DNA from: Nanobdellota archaeon
GTDB taxonomy: Archaea; Nanobdellota; Nanobdellia; Parvarchaeales; Parvarchaeaceae
Reading direction: 5' to 3'
Assembly (NCBI GenBank): GCA_021791655.1
Contig: JAJYWD010000007.1
Location: 1 to 36,971, forward strand
DNA: 36,971 nt
In this document: positions 26,882 through 35,964 of the stretch, one piece after another
How positions within the stretch are numbered: the stretch's first letter is position 1
How the letters are laid out: every line of letters starts with the position of its first letter
Made by a program: the position numbers and the translations under genes
The notes under the pieces: generated by a model
The model's database searches: none
What the model saw: the letters and a program-made list of their open reading frames with translations, nothing else
Told to the model about the DNA's origin: nothing

Positions 26882-28192
26882 TTATTCTGTTGATAGTGTA
26901 TTCTCCATTGTCTCTAATGCTTTATCAACATCCTTTTTTTCTGCTATTAACGGCGGACGGAATCTTATGCTCTTTTCGCCGCATTTTAGCACCAGAAGCC
27001 CTGCTTTGAGGAGATGCTCAATATACCTATCCCGTGATGTACTGTCTTTAAAGTCTATCGCACACATAAGGCCCCTTCCTCTAGCATTGCTAAAGTATTC
27101 CGGGCGATCGATTTCCAGATCCTCTAACCTGCGTAGTAGATAGGCGCCTACCTTTTTGCTATTCGCCACAAGACTCTCATCCTTCATTATTCTGATTATC
27201 TGCTTCCCTCTTACCATGTCGGCAATATTCCCGCCCCACGTAGAATTAATCCTGCTGTCTACGCTGAAGACATTATCCTTGATTTCGTCTATCTTCTTTC
27301 CTGCTGCTATACCACACACCTGTGTTTTCTTGCCGAAGACCATTATATCGGGCTTTACATCGAAGTGCTGGTACGCCCACCACTTACCGGTTATGCCCAT
27401 ACCGCTCTGCACCTCATCCACTATAAAAAGTATATCATTTTCTGAGGTTATTTTCTGCACGGCACGTAGATACTCGCCTCTGAAATGATTATCCCCGCCT
27501 TCCGCCTGTATAGGCTCAATTATAAAAGCGGCAATGTCGTCCCCATATCTGTCTATTGATGCCTGTATCTCTTCGAGACTTATATTCTCAAGTTCTTTCA
27601 CTTCCCTTAGATTTTTGTCATTTAACGGGAAAGTTATCTTAGGGTTTGTCACCCTCGGCCAGTCAAACTTCGGAAAGTATTCGGTTTTCCTCTTGTCAAA
27701 AGTGTTTGTAAGCGAAAGTGTATAGCCAGACCTTCCGTGAAACGCACCCTTAAGATGTATGATTCTACTGCCACTCTCATCCCCCCCCTTTAGCAGGTTT
27801 TTTCTCACTTTCCAATCGAACGCCGTTTTAAGAGCGTTTTCTACTGCGAGTGCTCCGCCTTCTATAAAGAACAGGTGCGGCATATTTTTTGGGATAACGG
27901 TTGAGAGTTCCTTGACGAAATTTGCCATCTCTACCGTGTAAACGTCGCTGTTGGTTACCTTGTTTAAAGAAGCGTGTTTCAATTCTTCCAGAAAGCGCGG
28001 TTCCAGTAATTTTGGGTGGTTCATGCCAAGGGCCGAGGTAGCAAAGAAACCGAAAAAATCCAGTATCCATCTTTTGTTTTGGGAGTCCCACAACTTCATT
28101 CCCCTGCTTTTCTTCATGTCTAATACCATATCATAGCCTGTAGCTAGTATGTGTTTGGCGAGGAATTTTCTTGTGTTCTTTGGAGTTAACAT
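26882..28192 (-). CDS. lat: L-lysine 6-aminotransferase (class III aminotransferase)
   Basis: FLAKHILATGYDMVLDMKKSRG, FFIEGGALAVENALKTAFDWKVRKN, HLKGAFHGRSGYTLSLTNT, FIVDEVQSGMGITGKWWAYQH, FGKKTQVCGI, RINSTWGGN. Confidence 0.88.
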   Translation of the reverse strand: MLTPKNTRKFLAKHILATGYDMVLDMKKSRGMKLWDSQNKRWILDFFGFFATSALGMNHPKLLEPRFLEELKHASLNKVTNSDVYTVEMANFVKELSTVIPKNMPHLFFIEGGALAVENALKTAFDWKVRKNLLKGGDESGSRIIHLKGAFHGRSGYTLSLTNTFDKRKTEYFPKFDWPRVTNPKITFPLNDKNLREVKELENISLEEIQASIDRYGDDIAAFIIEPIQAEGGDNHFRGEYLRAVQKITSENDILFIVDEVQSGMGITGKWWAYQHFDVKPDIMVFGKKTQVCGIAAGKKIDEIKDNVFSVDSRINSTWGGNIADMVRGKQIIRIMKDESLVANSKKVGAYLLRRLEDLEIDRPEYFSNARGRGLMCAIDFKDSTSRDRYIEHLLKAGLLVLKCGEKSIRFRPPLIAEKKDVDKALETMENTLSTE

Positions 28193-28290
28193 ATTAAATC
28201 TAACCTCTCCGTATTTAAAAATCCCGTAGCGTCCTATTTTGCTATGGGGATACGAATGAGATTTATAAGGGTGTGGCTTATATTGAGCTT

Positions 28291-28782
28291 ATGAAGAGCA
28301 AGATTAGCATAACTCTAAATGATAGCCTTACAAATTTCATAGATCTCTTCAGAGGAGACGTACCAAGGAGCAAGTTCATAGAGAACTACCTGCGCGACAG
28401 CATGGGTGTTCTGGAGGCTGTTTGGACATTTTCTGACGAAATGAAAGGCATCGGCGTCAAGAGGCGTCTCTCCTCTGATTTAAGCCAACCGCTTGGTAAA
28501 CAGCTACACGCACATGAAGGATTTGTGTACGTAAACGAAAACGCACTAAATTTCTACGACAAGGCATTACAGCTGCTTATATCCGCAAACAAGAACGACA
28601 TAAAGAATGTTAAGGTTTCTTTTGACAGCAATTTCAGGCGGCTTCGTGATTCAAGAGGACTTAACCCGCCGCTCACTTTCAGGCTGGGAAGAAGGAAAGT
28701 TTACTTATTCGCAAAGAAGATTGGAGATACGACGTTTAGAGGAGACAACGAGTATCTAGTAAAGCGCCTCCCTAAAATTTAA
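28291..28782 (+). CDS. ribbon-helix-helix-like protein with unknown C-terminal domain (start moved to MKSKISITL)
   Basis: KISITLNDSLTNFIDLFRGDVPRSKFIENYLRD resembles an RHH N-terminus. TATA (TTTATAAG) is 26 nt upstream of 28291, which supports this start. Confidence 0.6.
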   Translation: MKSKISITLNDSLTNFIDLFRGDVPRSKFIENYLRDSMGVLEAVWTFSDEMKGIGVKRRLSSDLSQPLGKQLHAHEGFVYVNENALNFYDKALQLLISANKNDIKNVKVSFDSNFRRLRDSRGLNPPLTFRLGRRKVYLFAKKIGDTTFRGDNEYLVKRLPKI

Positions 28783-28819
28783 GGCTTATAAGCGACATGC
28801 GGTCATTATCCTCTTTAAT

Positions 28820-30349
28820 ATGAGAGGAATTTCATACCTAAAGAATATACATAGTACAGCATTCTCCTCAAGTTGCGTACAATCCCTCCAGGACGGACTT
28901 GAAGCCGTTTTATCGGAAGGCCGCGGCGAGCGCAGTATGCAGTTGGAGGGAAGCGCACTATTGAAAAGTCTGGAAGCACTTTTTGGATTAAGAACCATAC
29001 TGTACCGCGATGAGGTAGAAGACAGCGGAATAGTTCCCAGGACTAAGGAATTCTTACTAAAAACAACTGACAGTAAGGTACATAGCAATAGTATGCGGTA
29101 TGCTCTGCAGGAAGTGGTGAAATCCGATGCATTTTATTCGTTGGTAGACAATATACTCGGTTTGGGTATAGACATAGATGACACATACATACGCTTAATA
29201 ATAAATAACTCAAACAAGGACCGGTTGATAGCATCGATATACAATTCTCTCACTTCCGTAACATCCGGGGGAGAAACCTTCGATTCGTTTGTTGAGGCAT
29301 TGATAAAAGCAGCGAATCCGCAACAGCGCAATCAGCTTAAGGAACGCGTTTTAAAGTACCTAAACAATGCCGACACGCGTAATCTTGCCCTTAATACGTA
29401 TATGGACATCCCGCGTGCATTGGGCGTACTAAACAGGTTGCAGTCGAATTCTGGATTTAGCGCAACAGTCGACGATCTTTTTGTTCTTGAGAAGGTATTA
29501 GAACGGAATCGGGACTTTGAGGAATCTCTTGACTCGGACATAACAAAAAATGTGCACGGGTTGCTTACCGGGAGTCTTGAAACGTGTTTATTGGGTACGC
29601 CGAAAGAAAGCTTGAGAGATAAAGTCGTTGATTCTGTAAGCCGTATAAATGATATTTCTTACGATGAATTACACGCCTCGTTTTCTGAGTTGTGCGACCT
29701 TACTCTGGGAGATAGAAAGAGGCGGGGGCGGGACGCTAAGTGGTTAGAGCTCAATAGGCTATGTGCAAACCTAGACGTTGCGCTCGGGAGATATGAAATA
29801 AAAGCGATAACGCCGAAGGACTCTGCTAGAGAAATAGAAAAGATGGCACGAGACGTAGATCTTTGCTGGGACACAGATGAATTTTCTAGATTCAGCGATT
29901 CGTACATGCAGGACATAAAGGATAGCGGGGGAACTGTAATACTCGGTATAAAGAATTATAGGAGCGGCGAATACGTTGCATTTTCCCGCGCATTTATAGG
30001 AATAGACGGCAATTCAAAAAAGTATCTCCACATAGACATAATAGAGGGTAAGAATTGGTCTCATGGCCCCTTAGAGTTCGAGAGGGCTTTGGACATACGA
30101 GATCCGTATCCATTCTGGCTGTCATTGGCTTCATTTATCCGCGTGGCTAAATCTATAGGAGTTAGCTACATATCAGCGGGAGACATTGGCGTTTCTGGTG
30201 TGTTTCGGTCATTGGGTTTGAGTCAGAAGAAAATAAAGAGGAAGTACGCCAATTATAAAATAGGAATGGGGGCAGCGTCAAATCCGGATTGCAACAGAGT
30301 GAAGGCTTACTACTTCAATAGAGAACAGTACCGTGCTCTACCGGTTTAA
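28820..30349 (+). CDS. hypothetical protein, 509 aa, orphan
   Basis: Long uninterrupted ORF 37 nt downstream of the RHH gene; no confident motif. The C-terminal about 150 aa could be acyltransferase-like, but this is weak. Confidence 0.75.
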   Translation: MRGISYLKNIHSTAFSSSCVQSLQDGLEAVLSEGRGERSMQLEGSALLKSLEALFGLRTILYRDEVEDSGIVPRTKEFLLKTTDSKVHSNSMRYALQEVVKSDAFYSLVDNILGLGIDIDDTYIRLIINNSNKDRLIASIYNSLTSVTSGGETFDSFVEALIKAANPQQRNQLKERVLKYLNNADTRNLALNTYMDIPRALGVLNRLQSNSGFSATVDDLFVLEKVLERNRDFEESLDSDITKNVHGLLTGSLETCLLGTPKESLRDKVVDSVSRINDISYDELHASFSELCDLTLGDRKRRGRDAKWLELNRLCANLDVALGRYEIKAITPKDSAREIEKMARDVDLCWDTDEFSRFSDSYMQDIKDSGGTVILGIKNYRSGEYVAFSRAFIGIDGNSKKYLHIDIIEGKNWSHGPLEFERALDIRDPYPFWLSLASFIRVAKSIGVSYISAGDIGVSGVFRSLGLSQKKIKRKYANYKIGMGAASNPDCNRVKAYYFNREQYRALPV

Positions 30350-30866
30350 ACTGCCCTTTTTCCGCTTACGCCGAAGGAACAGTAGCAATGCCCCCCACGT
30401 CTTTGCGTCGTTTATTGACCCGTTTTCTACCATTTTCGACCCTCTTTATTGACATGGGAACCACCTTTATGCGCTCAGTTTCGTCCAATATCTGTTTTCC
30501 ACGTTTTAGTTCGGTAGCCGTAAATATGTGAGCTATCTCGTCTGTAAATCCCGGAGACGAGTATACCTCGATCAGTCTTTTTAGTTTCTCAGCTCTAAAC
30601 CCAGTCTCTTCCAGCAACTCTCTTTTTTGCGGCACCGGTCGATGTCTCACCTTTTTCCATGGTTCCCGCCGGGATGACCAGTATCCATTTTCCTATCACG
30701 GCCCTGAATTCTCTTACCATCGCTATATTATTGTTGTCTATAAGCGGAATCACCATAACAGAGTCCGGTCTTTTCACCTTCTCGCGATAATACGATTTGC
30801 TCCCGGGATTCTTACTTTCATCCTGTAAACAGAAAAAATCACCTTGGAAAATAGTCTCATAGGCAT
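30338..30866 (-). pseudogene. NUDIX hydrolase (ADP-ribose pyrophosphatase-like), frameshifted
   Basis: Pieces in three frames assemble into MPMRLFSKVIFSVYRMKVRIPG / SKSYYREKVKRPDSVMVIPLIDNNNIAMVREFRAVIGKWILVIPAGTMEKGETSTGAAK / RELLEETGFRAEKLKRLIEVYSSPGFTDEIAHIF..VPMSIKR / MVENGSINDAKTWGALLLFLRRKRKKGSLNR*. The Nudix box is split by an A6 run. Confidence 0.85.
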
Positions 30867-30900
30867 CAAAATATTTAAAGAATTCCTGCTATAAATTCAA

Positions 30901-31344
30901 ATGGACAAAATTATACAAAAAATACAAGCCGTGATATTTAGACGAACGCCGTCATTAGAGTTTTTGCTTCTTCAAAGGACGAATGAGCGAGGCGGATACT
31001 GGCAGAGTGTTACAGGGTCGGTTGAGGACGGTGAGTCGATAGTGGATGCGCTTACACGCGAGATAAAAGAAGAGACCGGGATAGTAGCGGCCGATATCCT
31101 TACTTCTTCTGAAATTTTCTCCTTTATATTCGTTAATCGTGCGAGAGACACGGCAAATGAGCATGTGTTCATGGTTGAGGTTAAGGCGGATGTAAAAGTT
31201 AATATAAGTAATAATGTGTATACCGAGCACAAAAAATTCGCGTGGATAGGCTTTAAAGACGCAAGCAGAATGGTAAAATTCGAGGCGAATAGGAGAGCAG
31301 TGGATAAAGTCGGTAAAAAATTTGGCGTTATCTCCCGAAAATAG
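30901..31344 (+). CDS. NUDIX hydrolase, intact
   Basis: GSVEDGESIVDALTREIKEETGI matches the Nudix box Gx5Ex7REUxEExGU; TATA 26 nt upstream of ATG. Confidence 0.92.
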   Translation: MDKIIQKIQAVIFRRTPSLEFLLLQRTNERGGYWQSVTGSVEDGESIVDALTREIKEETGIVAADILTSSEIFSFIFVNRARDTANEHVFMVEVKADVKVNISNNVYTEHKKFAWIGFKDASRMVKFEANRRAVDKVGKKFGVISRK

Positions 31345-32197
31345 ATGCTAACGCCAGTGTTGCGTGTCCCTGTTCTTTTAGGCGTCTAATAGAATAATCT
31401 ATCCATTCTTCCCCGAATGGAAGGTATATGTGAATGTTTTCACCATCAACAGCTAGCTTAAGAGCCACGTTGCTTCTTATGCCCTTCAACATGCCAAACA
31501 TTACCCTTGTATTTTTTGCGCTTTCCATTTTCCTAGCCATATTTATAATATTGATATCGTGAGTTGCAACCATAAATTTAGCGCCATTAGAAAACAACAT
31601 CCGCATAATCTTTATGTAATTTGTATCGACAGCTTCTCGCGTTGTATACCCCACAGCAGCCGGTGTCTTGTACGCTCCCTTGACAAGTCTTATTATCCCG
31701 CCACGTTTAGCTATAAATTCCGCATTTTTGTAAGCTGATTTTAGGCGCGCTTGAATGCATACACCGGTTTTTGTACCTTTGCTCCCCCTGTTGTTAAGCA
31801 CATGCAGGTACGCTGAATTTGTGACCGATATCGTGCTAGGCATCTCGGCGTCCAGCCATACAAAGACCCCCGTCTTGCGTGCTACGTTCGTTATAATGAC
31901 ATAGTTGTTTCTAAACTCAGACTCGCTTAATTTTAAGCCTAGCTGCGTTGGTTTCACTGATATCTCAGCGCGTAATCTCTGCCTGTTTATCTCTTTTATC
32001 AGACGGAGATAAGTGTCAACAGAGTTATCTATTGCATTTTTATCTACAAGTTCTTCTCCTAGGTAGTTTATAGTGGCGATTTCATCTCTTTTGTTCATTT
32101 TCTTAGCTAGTTCTAGAGCTTCCTCCGGATTCACGCCCGCGATCCACTTTCTTGCTAGTATCACCGCCTTAGCACTCAATAAATCATAAAGTGACAT
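31328..32197 (-). CDS. proline dehydrogenase
   Basis: TINYLGEELVDK, AEISVKPTQLGL, GGIIRLVKGAYKTP, FMVATHDINII, YLPFGEEWIDYSIRRLKE. Confidence 0.9.
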   Translation of the reverse strand: MSLYDLLSAKAVILARKWIAGVNPEEALELAKKMNKRDEIATINYLGEELVDKNAIDNSVDTYLRLIKEINRQRLRAEISVKPTQLGLKLSESEFRNNYVIITNVARKTGVFVWLDAEMPSTISVTNSAYLHVLNNRGSKGTKTGVCIQARLKSAYKNAEFIAKRGGIIRLVKGAYKTPAAVGYTTREAVDTNYIKIMRMLFSNGAKFMVATHDINIINMARKMESAKNTRVMFGMLKGIRSNVALKLAVDGENIHIYLPFGEEWIDYSIRRLKEQGHATLALASIFGR

Positions 32198-32213
32198 GGT
32201 CCCTCAGAGTTAT

Positions 32214-32912
32214 CTAGGTTTCATCACGAAATCTTTTTACGCCGTGGTCTATAGCGTTCATAAGTACACGTTTACCAGTATTGCATCTTAATTCTATAGG
32301 TAGCTCCAATTGTATTCCGTTAACCAAATTAGGCACGCAGAAAGTGGATATTACGGTTCCGTTAAGACTTCCCTTGAAATACTTGTCTACAACGAATTCT
32401 ATATTCGCCAGACTGAAAGCATTTGTAAAAGCAGTAAGACTGTCTTTGCCTATGGATTTACCATTTGCAGTACCCATGTCTATATAATTTGACCCTCTTT
32501 TGCCGTGTAGGTCTATTATCAGCACTCTCTTTGTGCTTCCTTTTATAAGTTTGCATATAATCTTTCTGAATGGATGGTAATCAGAAACTTTCCTATTAAG
32601 ATCTACTTCGTGTCTGGATACTTTTCCTATCAAAGCTGTGAAGCCACTTCGCTTGGCTATCTCGGCCGCTAGTTCGCCAGTGAACATGTCCGAATCCGGT
32701 GGCATAGCGTGCGTAGCGGTTATTATCACATCTTTGTCGCCCCTGAATAAATCATATTCTCGTGGATGATCGAATGCGATCTGTGACCATGTTTTAATTG
32801 CCCTTGAAAATATTATCATCCCTGAGTTGCGCCGTTGGGCGGCGGTTAGAACCATAGAATTTAAACCAGTATCCAGATAATAAGCATTATGGCGGATAGA
32901 AATTATAAACAT
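32214..32912 (-). CDS. N-formylglutamate amidohydrolase-like protein
   Basis: ITATHAMPPDSDMFTGELAAEIAKRSG, KVSRHEVDLNRKVSDYHPF, IIDLHGKRGSNYIDMG, GIQLELPIELR. Confidence 0.72.
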   Translation of the reverse strand: MFIISIRHNAYYLDTGLNSMVLTAAQRRNSGMIIFSRAIKTWSQIAFDHPREYDLFRGDKDVIITATHAMPPDSDMFTGELAAEIAKRSGFTALIGKVSRHEVDLNRKVSDYHPFRKIICKLIKGSTKRVLIIDLHGKRGSNYIDMGTANGKSIGKDSLTAFTNAFSLANIEFVVDKYFKGSLNGTVISTFCVPNLVNGIQLELPIELRCNTGKRVLMNAIDHGVKRFRDET

Positions 32913-32973
32913 CCTAAGCGGGCAGATGTAAAACGGCTGTAAATCTTATAAATCTGGAAGGAGCCTTTACGCT

Positions 32974-33531
32974 ATGAAAGAAAATGTAAGGGTTCTAGCA
33001 TTATCGAGTGGGCCGATACAGCATAATAAAAGAGTCCCACTCATTGGTGTTGTCGCCAGAGCCGGGGGGCTAGTAGAAGGAGTTCTAGCCTCGTTTGTGG
33101 ATGTCAACGGAAGTGATGGCACTCAGCGGATAATAAAGATGTTGAGAACTTCTCAATTTCGTGAGCAGGTTAGAATAATCGCCTTGAATGGCATAGCGAT
33201 TGCTGGGCTTAACGTCCTGGATCTGGAGGGATTAAGGAGAAAGCTTGGAGTAGAAGTAATCTCACTAACTAAACGAAAACCGCACAAACGTGAACTTCTG
33301 CGTGCTATAAAATCTTTCTCCAAACGTACACACGAGGATACGCATGCCAGAGAAAATTTTATAAATTCTCTAAAAGGGAACGAGTTCGCCGAACACGATT
33401 TCTACTTTCAAACTACCCTGCCGCAGAAATATGCGGGAAAGATCGCTGTCAAGGCATGGGATCTGATACGCCTTTCTTATCTGATAGCCCGGGGAATAGG
33501 CCCCGTTCTTAAATCTAATCTAATAATTTGA
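32974..33531 (+). CDS. DUF99 family protein
   Basis: VRVLALSSGPIQ..VPLIGVVARAGGLVEGVLASFVDVNGSDGTQRIIKML, QVRIIALNGIAIAGLNVLDLEGLRRKLGVEVISLTKRKP. Confidence 0.85.
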   Translation: MKENVRVLALSSGPIQHNKRVPLIGVVARAGGLVEGVLASFVDVNGSDGTQRIIKMLRTSQFREQVRIIALNGIAIAGLNVLDLEGLRRKLGVEVISLTKRKPHKRELLRAIKSFSKRTHEDTHARENFINSLKGNEFAEHDFYFQTTLPQKYAGKIAVKAWDLIRLSYLIARGIGPVLKSNLII

Positions 33532-33581
33532 TAATGCGGAGCCGACCGTAAATTTATAAGCCTCATTATACATCATAGGAT

Positions 33582-33983
33582 ATGTCCGGCATAGATGCTT
33601 CTTTTTTGAAGAGCGTTGACAAAGTTATAAGCAGTCATTACAGGGAGCTGTTAAAAGAGAGAGAATACGAACACATAAAACATGCTTTTAATGATGTGAG
33701 TAAGCACACTACCGCCTCACGTAAGTACCACAGCAATTATGAGACTATCGCAAAAGAACTAAGATTGCGACTTCTATCTAATGAACAGATCTTGAGTTTG
33801 AGGGAGCAGAAGGCACTATACGATTCTATACTGATGCTTGAGAGGCTTACCGATGAGAGAGTTGAACCTTCTGTATACTCCGCCACTCTTGTTGAATATA
33901 TCGAAGAGACTTTCAAGGCGCTGGAAGATGCCGACGAATTAATAAGGAGATACATCCGCGAAGAAACTGATGTATCCAAATAG
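33582..33983 (+). CDS. hypothetical helical protein, 133 aa
   Basis: Intact ORF; TATA (TTTATAAG) 26 nt upstream of ATG. Confidence 0.65.
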   Translation: MSGIDASFLKSVDKVISSHYRELLKEREYEHIKHAFNDVSKHTTASRKYHSNYETIAKELRLRLLSNEQILSLREQKALYDSILMLERLTDERVEPSVYSATLVEYIEETFKALEDADELIRRYIREETDVSK

Positions 33984-33992
33984 ATGATTTGA

Positions 33993-34658
33993 ATGGATCA
34001 GTATCCTAGCAAGGGGCAGATAACTTTTAAAGAGGAAGGGACAGCGAAATTTGCGATAAAAGCGTATAACAGATTAAATTCCAGTAAATGGTATATAATC
34101 GCCCTTTTTTCGAGCGCTATATACCCAATTGCGGCTAGCCCGCAGAGCAGGTTGGAGCGAGAACTCGCCTTTTTTGACTACAAAATCGAGGGTGTAAAAA
34201 AGCCTAGAGTGGTTAGCTACGATCTCGAAGAAAAGATTTTGAAAAGAGAATACTTGGAAGGGGAAATACCATACGATAAACCGGACTTAGTAAGTAAAGC
34301 ACTCTGTTATATACATCGTGCAGGTTACGTCCTTGGCGACACAAAAATAGAGAATTTTCTCGTTGACAAAGAAGACTCTGTCTCTGTAATAGACGCAGAA
34401 CAAGCCGTTGGTTCATTTGACTACAGGCTGCGGGCTTGGGATCTGTTGCTTTTGTTTGGGTCCATGGCTTACAAACACCTGTATGATTTAGATAAGTATG
34501 GTGAGAAAGTTGAGAAGATAATTCACGCTTACAATGACTGGGATAATATAAGCGGCGAAATTTATAATCCGCTAAATTCACTTTTGCTCGCGGTTATACC
34601 ACTGCCACATCTTTTGAGACTGGCATCAGCTATAAGCGCTAGAGGAAGAGAATCGTGA
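33993..34658 (+). CDS. small protein-kinase-like (Bud32/RIO-like) protein
   Basis: KFAIKAYNRL (VAIK Lys), ERELAFFDY (alphaC Glu), ICYIHRAGYVLGDTKIENFLVD-like catalytic loop (GDxKxxN), SVIDAEQA (metal-binding Asp). Confidence 0.78.
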   Translation: MDQYPSKGQITFKEEGTAKFAIKAYNRLNSSKWYIIALFSSAIYPIAASPQSRLERELAFFDYKIEGVKKPRVVSYDLEEKILKREYLEGEIPYDKPDLVSKALCYIHRAGYVLGDTKIENFLVDKEDSVSVIDAEQAVGSFDYRLRAWDLLLLFGSMAYKHLYDLDKYGEKVEKIIHAYNDWDNISGEIYNPLNSLLLAVIPLPHLLRLASAISARGRES

Positions 34659-34677
34659 GCACAGAAACAATTCAAAC

Positions 34678-35901
34678 ATGACAACAATTTTATCGCGGAG
34701 GAGTAAGTTCGTGGGGACCGCTATCCAGGAAGAGGAGGGTCTGGCCGAGGAACTTTCACGCAACGGCAAAACCATAATAAAACTTAACCGGGGTGATCCA
34801 GCTGCTTATTTCCCAACCCCCAGCTACATAATTGAACCGTATATAAAGGCTCTTCAGGCTAGGAAGACCAGTTATTCCAGGGCGCAAGGAATCCCAGAAC
34901 TGCAGATGGCAGTATCAGAAAGATACAAGAGAAGATACGGAATTAATGTGAATGGCGATAATGTAATAGTCACCTCCGGACTGGCCGAGGCTATATCTTT
35001 CATAAATGGCGCGGTTGTAAATGCGGGGGAGTATGCCATACTTTTCCGGCCTTACTATGTGCAGTACTTATCAGCACTTAAGACAAACGGAGGATTGCCC
35101 GTGTTTGCCGATTACCAGGAGAAGGCAAATTGGAGTGTGGATGTGGACGCGCTCGAAAAAGCCATTAAACTCGCTAAAAAAAGGCATGCATGCATAAAGT
35201 ATCTGCTTATAACTAATCCAAATAATCCCACAGGAACAGTACTATCAAGAAAAACTCTGGAAGAGATTGCTAGGGTAGCAAACAAGAACAATATCTTTCT
35301 TATTAGTGACGAGATATACGATGAGATAGTGTTCGGCGGTGCGAGCTTCACTAGCCTATCACAGGTAGCTGGGGGCCAGCCGTACGCTGTACTGAACGGG
35401 GCGTCCAAGACATTCGACGCAACTGGCTTTAGACTGGGGTATGTGATAATTCCGGGTAGAGATCGTGGGTCTGTAGACCTCAGAAAGAAACTCGTAGATT
35501 ATGCAAGAGTGCGACTGTCCGCCAATACTCCTGCTGAATACGCATTCGCAGTCGCCCTGCGAAATGAAAGGGAGCATTCCAAAGCAATTAAGAATATGGT
35601 CTCAAAAATAGAGAGGATAGTTGACACGGCTATGAAAATGCTAGCCAAAAACCCCTATCTCGAAACGGTGAGACCAAACTCCGCGTTCTACATATTTCCA
35701 AGGATAAGACTGGATCTGCTAGACCTTAGAGATGACAGTGAGTTTGTGGAAAAACTGCTTAGAGAGAAATATGTGCAGACCACGCGCGGCTCGGGATTTG
35801 GTGCGCCATCGCATTTCAGGATAGTCGCACTGGCGCCTAAAGATGTCACGGAAGAAGCAATTCGAAGGATAAATGACTTCTGCGACGCACACGCCAAGTG
35901 A
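34678..35901 (+). CDS. class I/II PLP aminotransferase (aspartate/alanine aminotransferase-like)
   Basis: KLNRGDPAAYFPTP, YSRAQGIPELQMAVSERYKRRYG, LLITNPNNPTGTVLS, ISDEIYDEIVF, LNGASKTFDATGFRLGYVI. Confidence 0.92.
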   Translation: MTTILSRRSKFVGTAIQEEEGLAEELSRNGKTIIKLNRGDPAAYFPTPSYIIEPYIKALQARKTSYSRAQGIPELQMAVSERYKRRYGINVNGDNVIVTSGLAEAISFINGAVVNAGEYAILFRPYYVQYLSALKTNGGLPVFADYQEKANWSVDVDALEKAIKLAKKRHACIKYLLITNPNNPTGTVLSRKTLEEIARVANKNNIFLISDEIYDEIVFGGASFTSLSQVAGGQPYAVLNGASKTFDATGFRLGYVIIPGRDRGSVDLRKKLVDYARVRLSANTPAEYAFAVALRNEREHSKAIKNMVSKIERIVDTAMKMLAKNPYLETVRPNSAFYIFPRIRLDLLDLRDDSEFVEKLLREKYVQTTRGSGFGAPSHFRIVALAPKDVTEEAIRRINDFCDAHAK

Positions 35902-35964
35902 ATTGTCTGGCTAAAAGGCGCTCTGGAAGAAAGCTTTAAATTATAAAGAAGCATCTGCAGTCAT

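Noticed and set aside
30619-30632. Programmed -1 frameshift in the NUDIX gene at A AAA AAG
   Set aside because: The heptamer is in the right register, but restoring RELLEETG needs a +1 shift (one base fewer), and further lesions exist, so recoding is unlikely.
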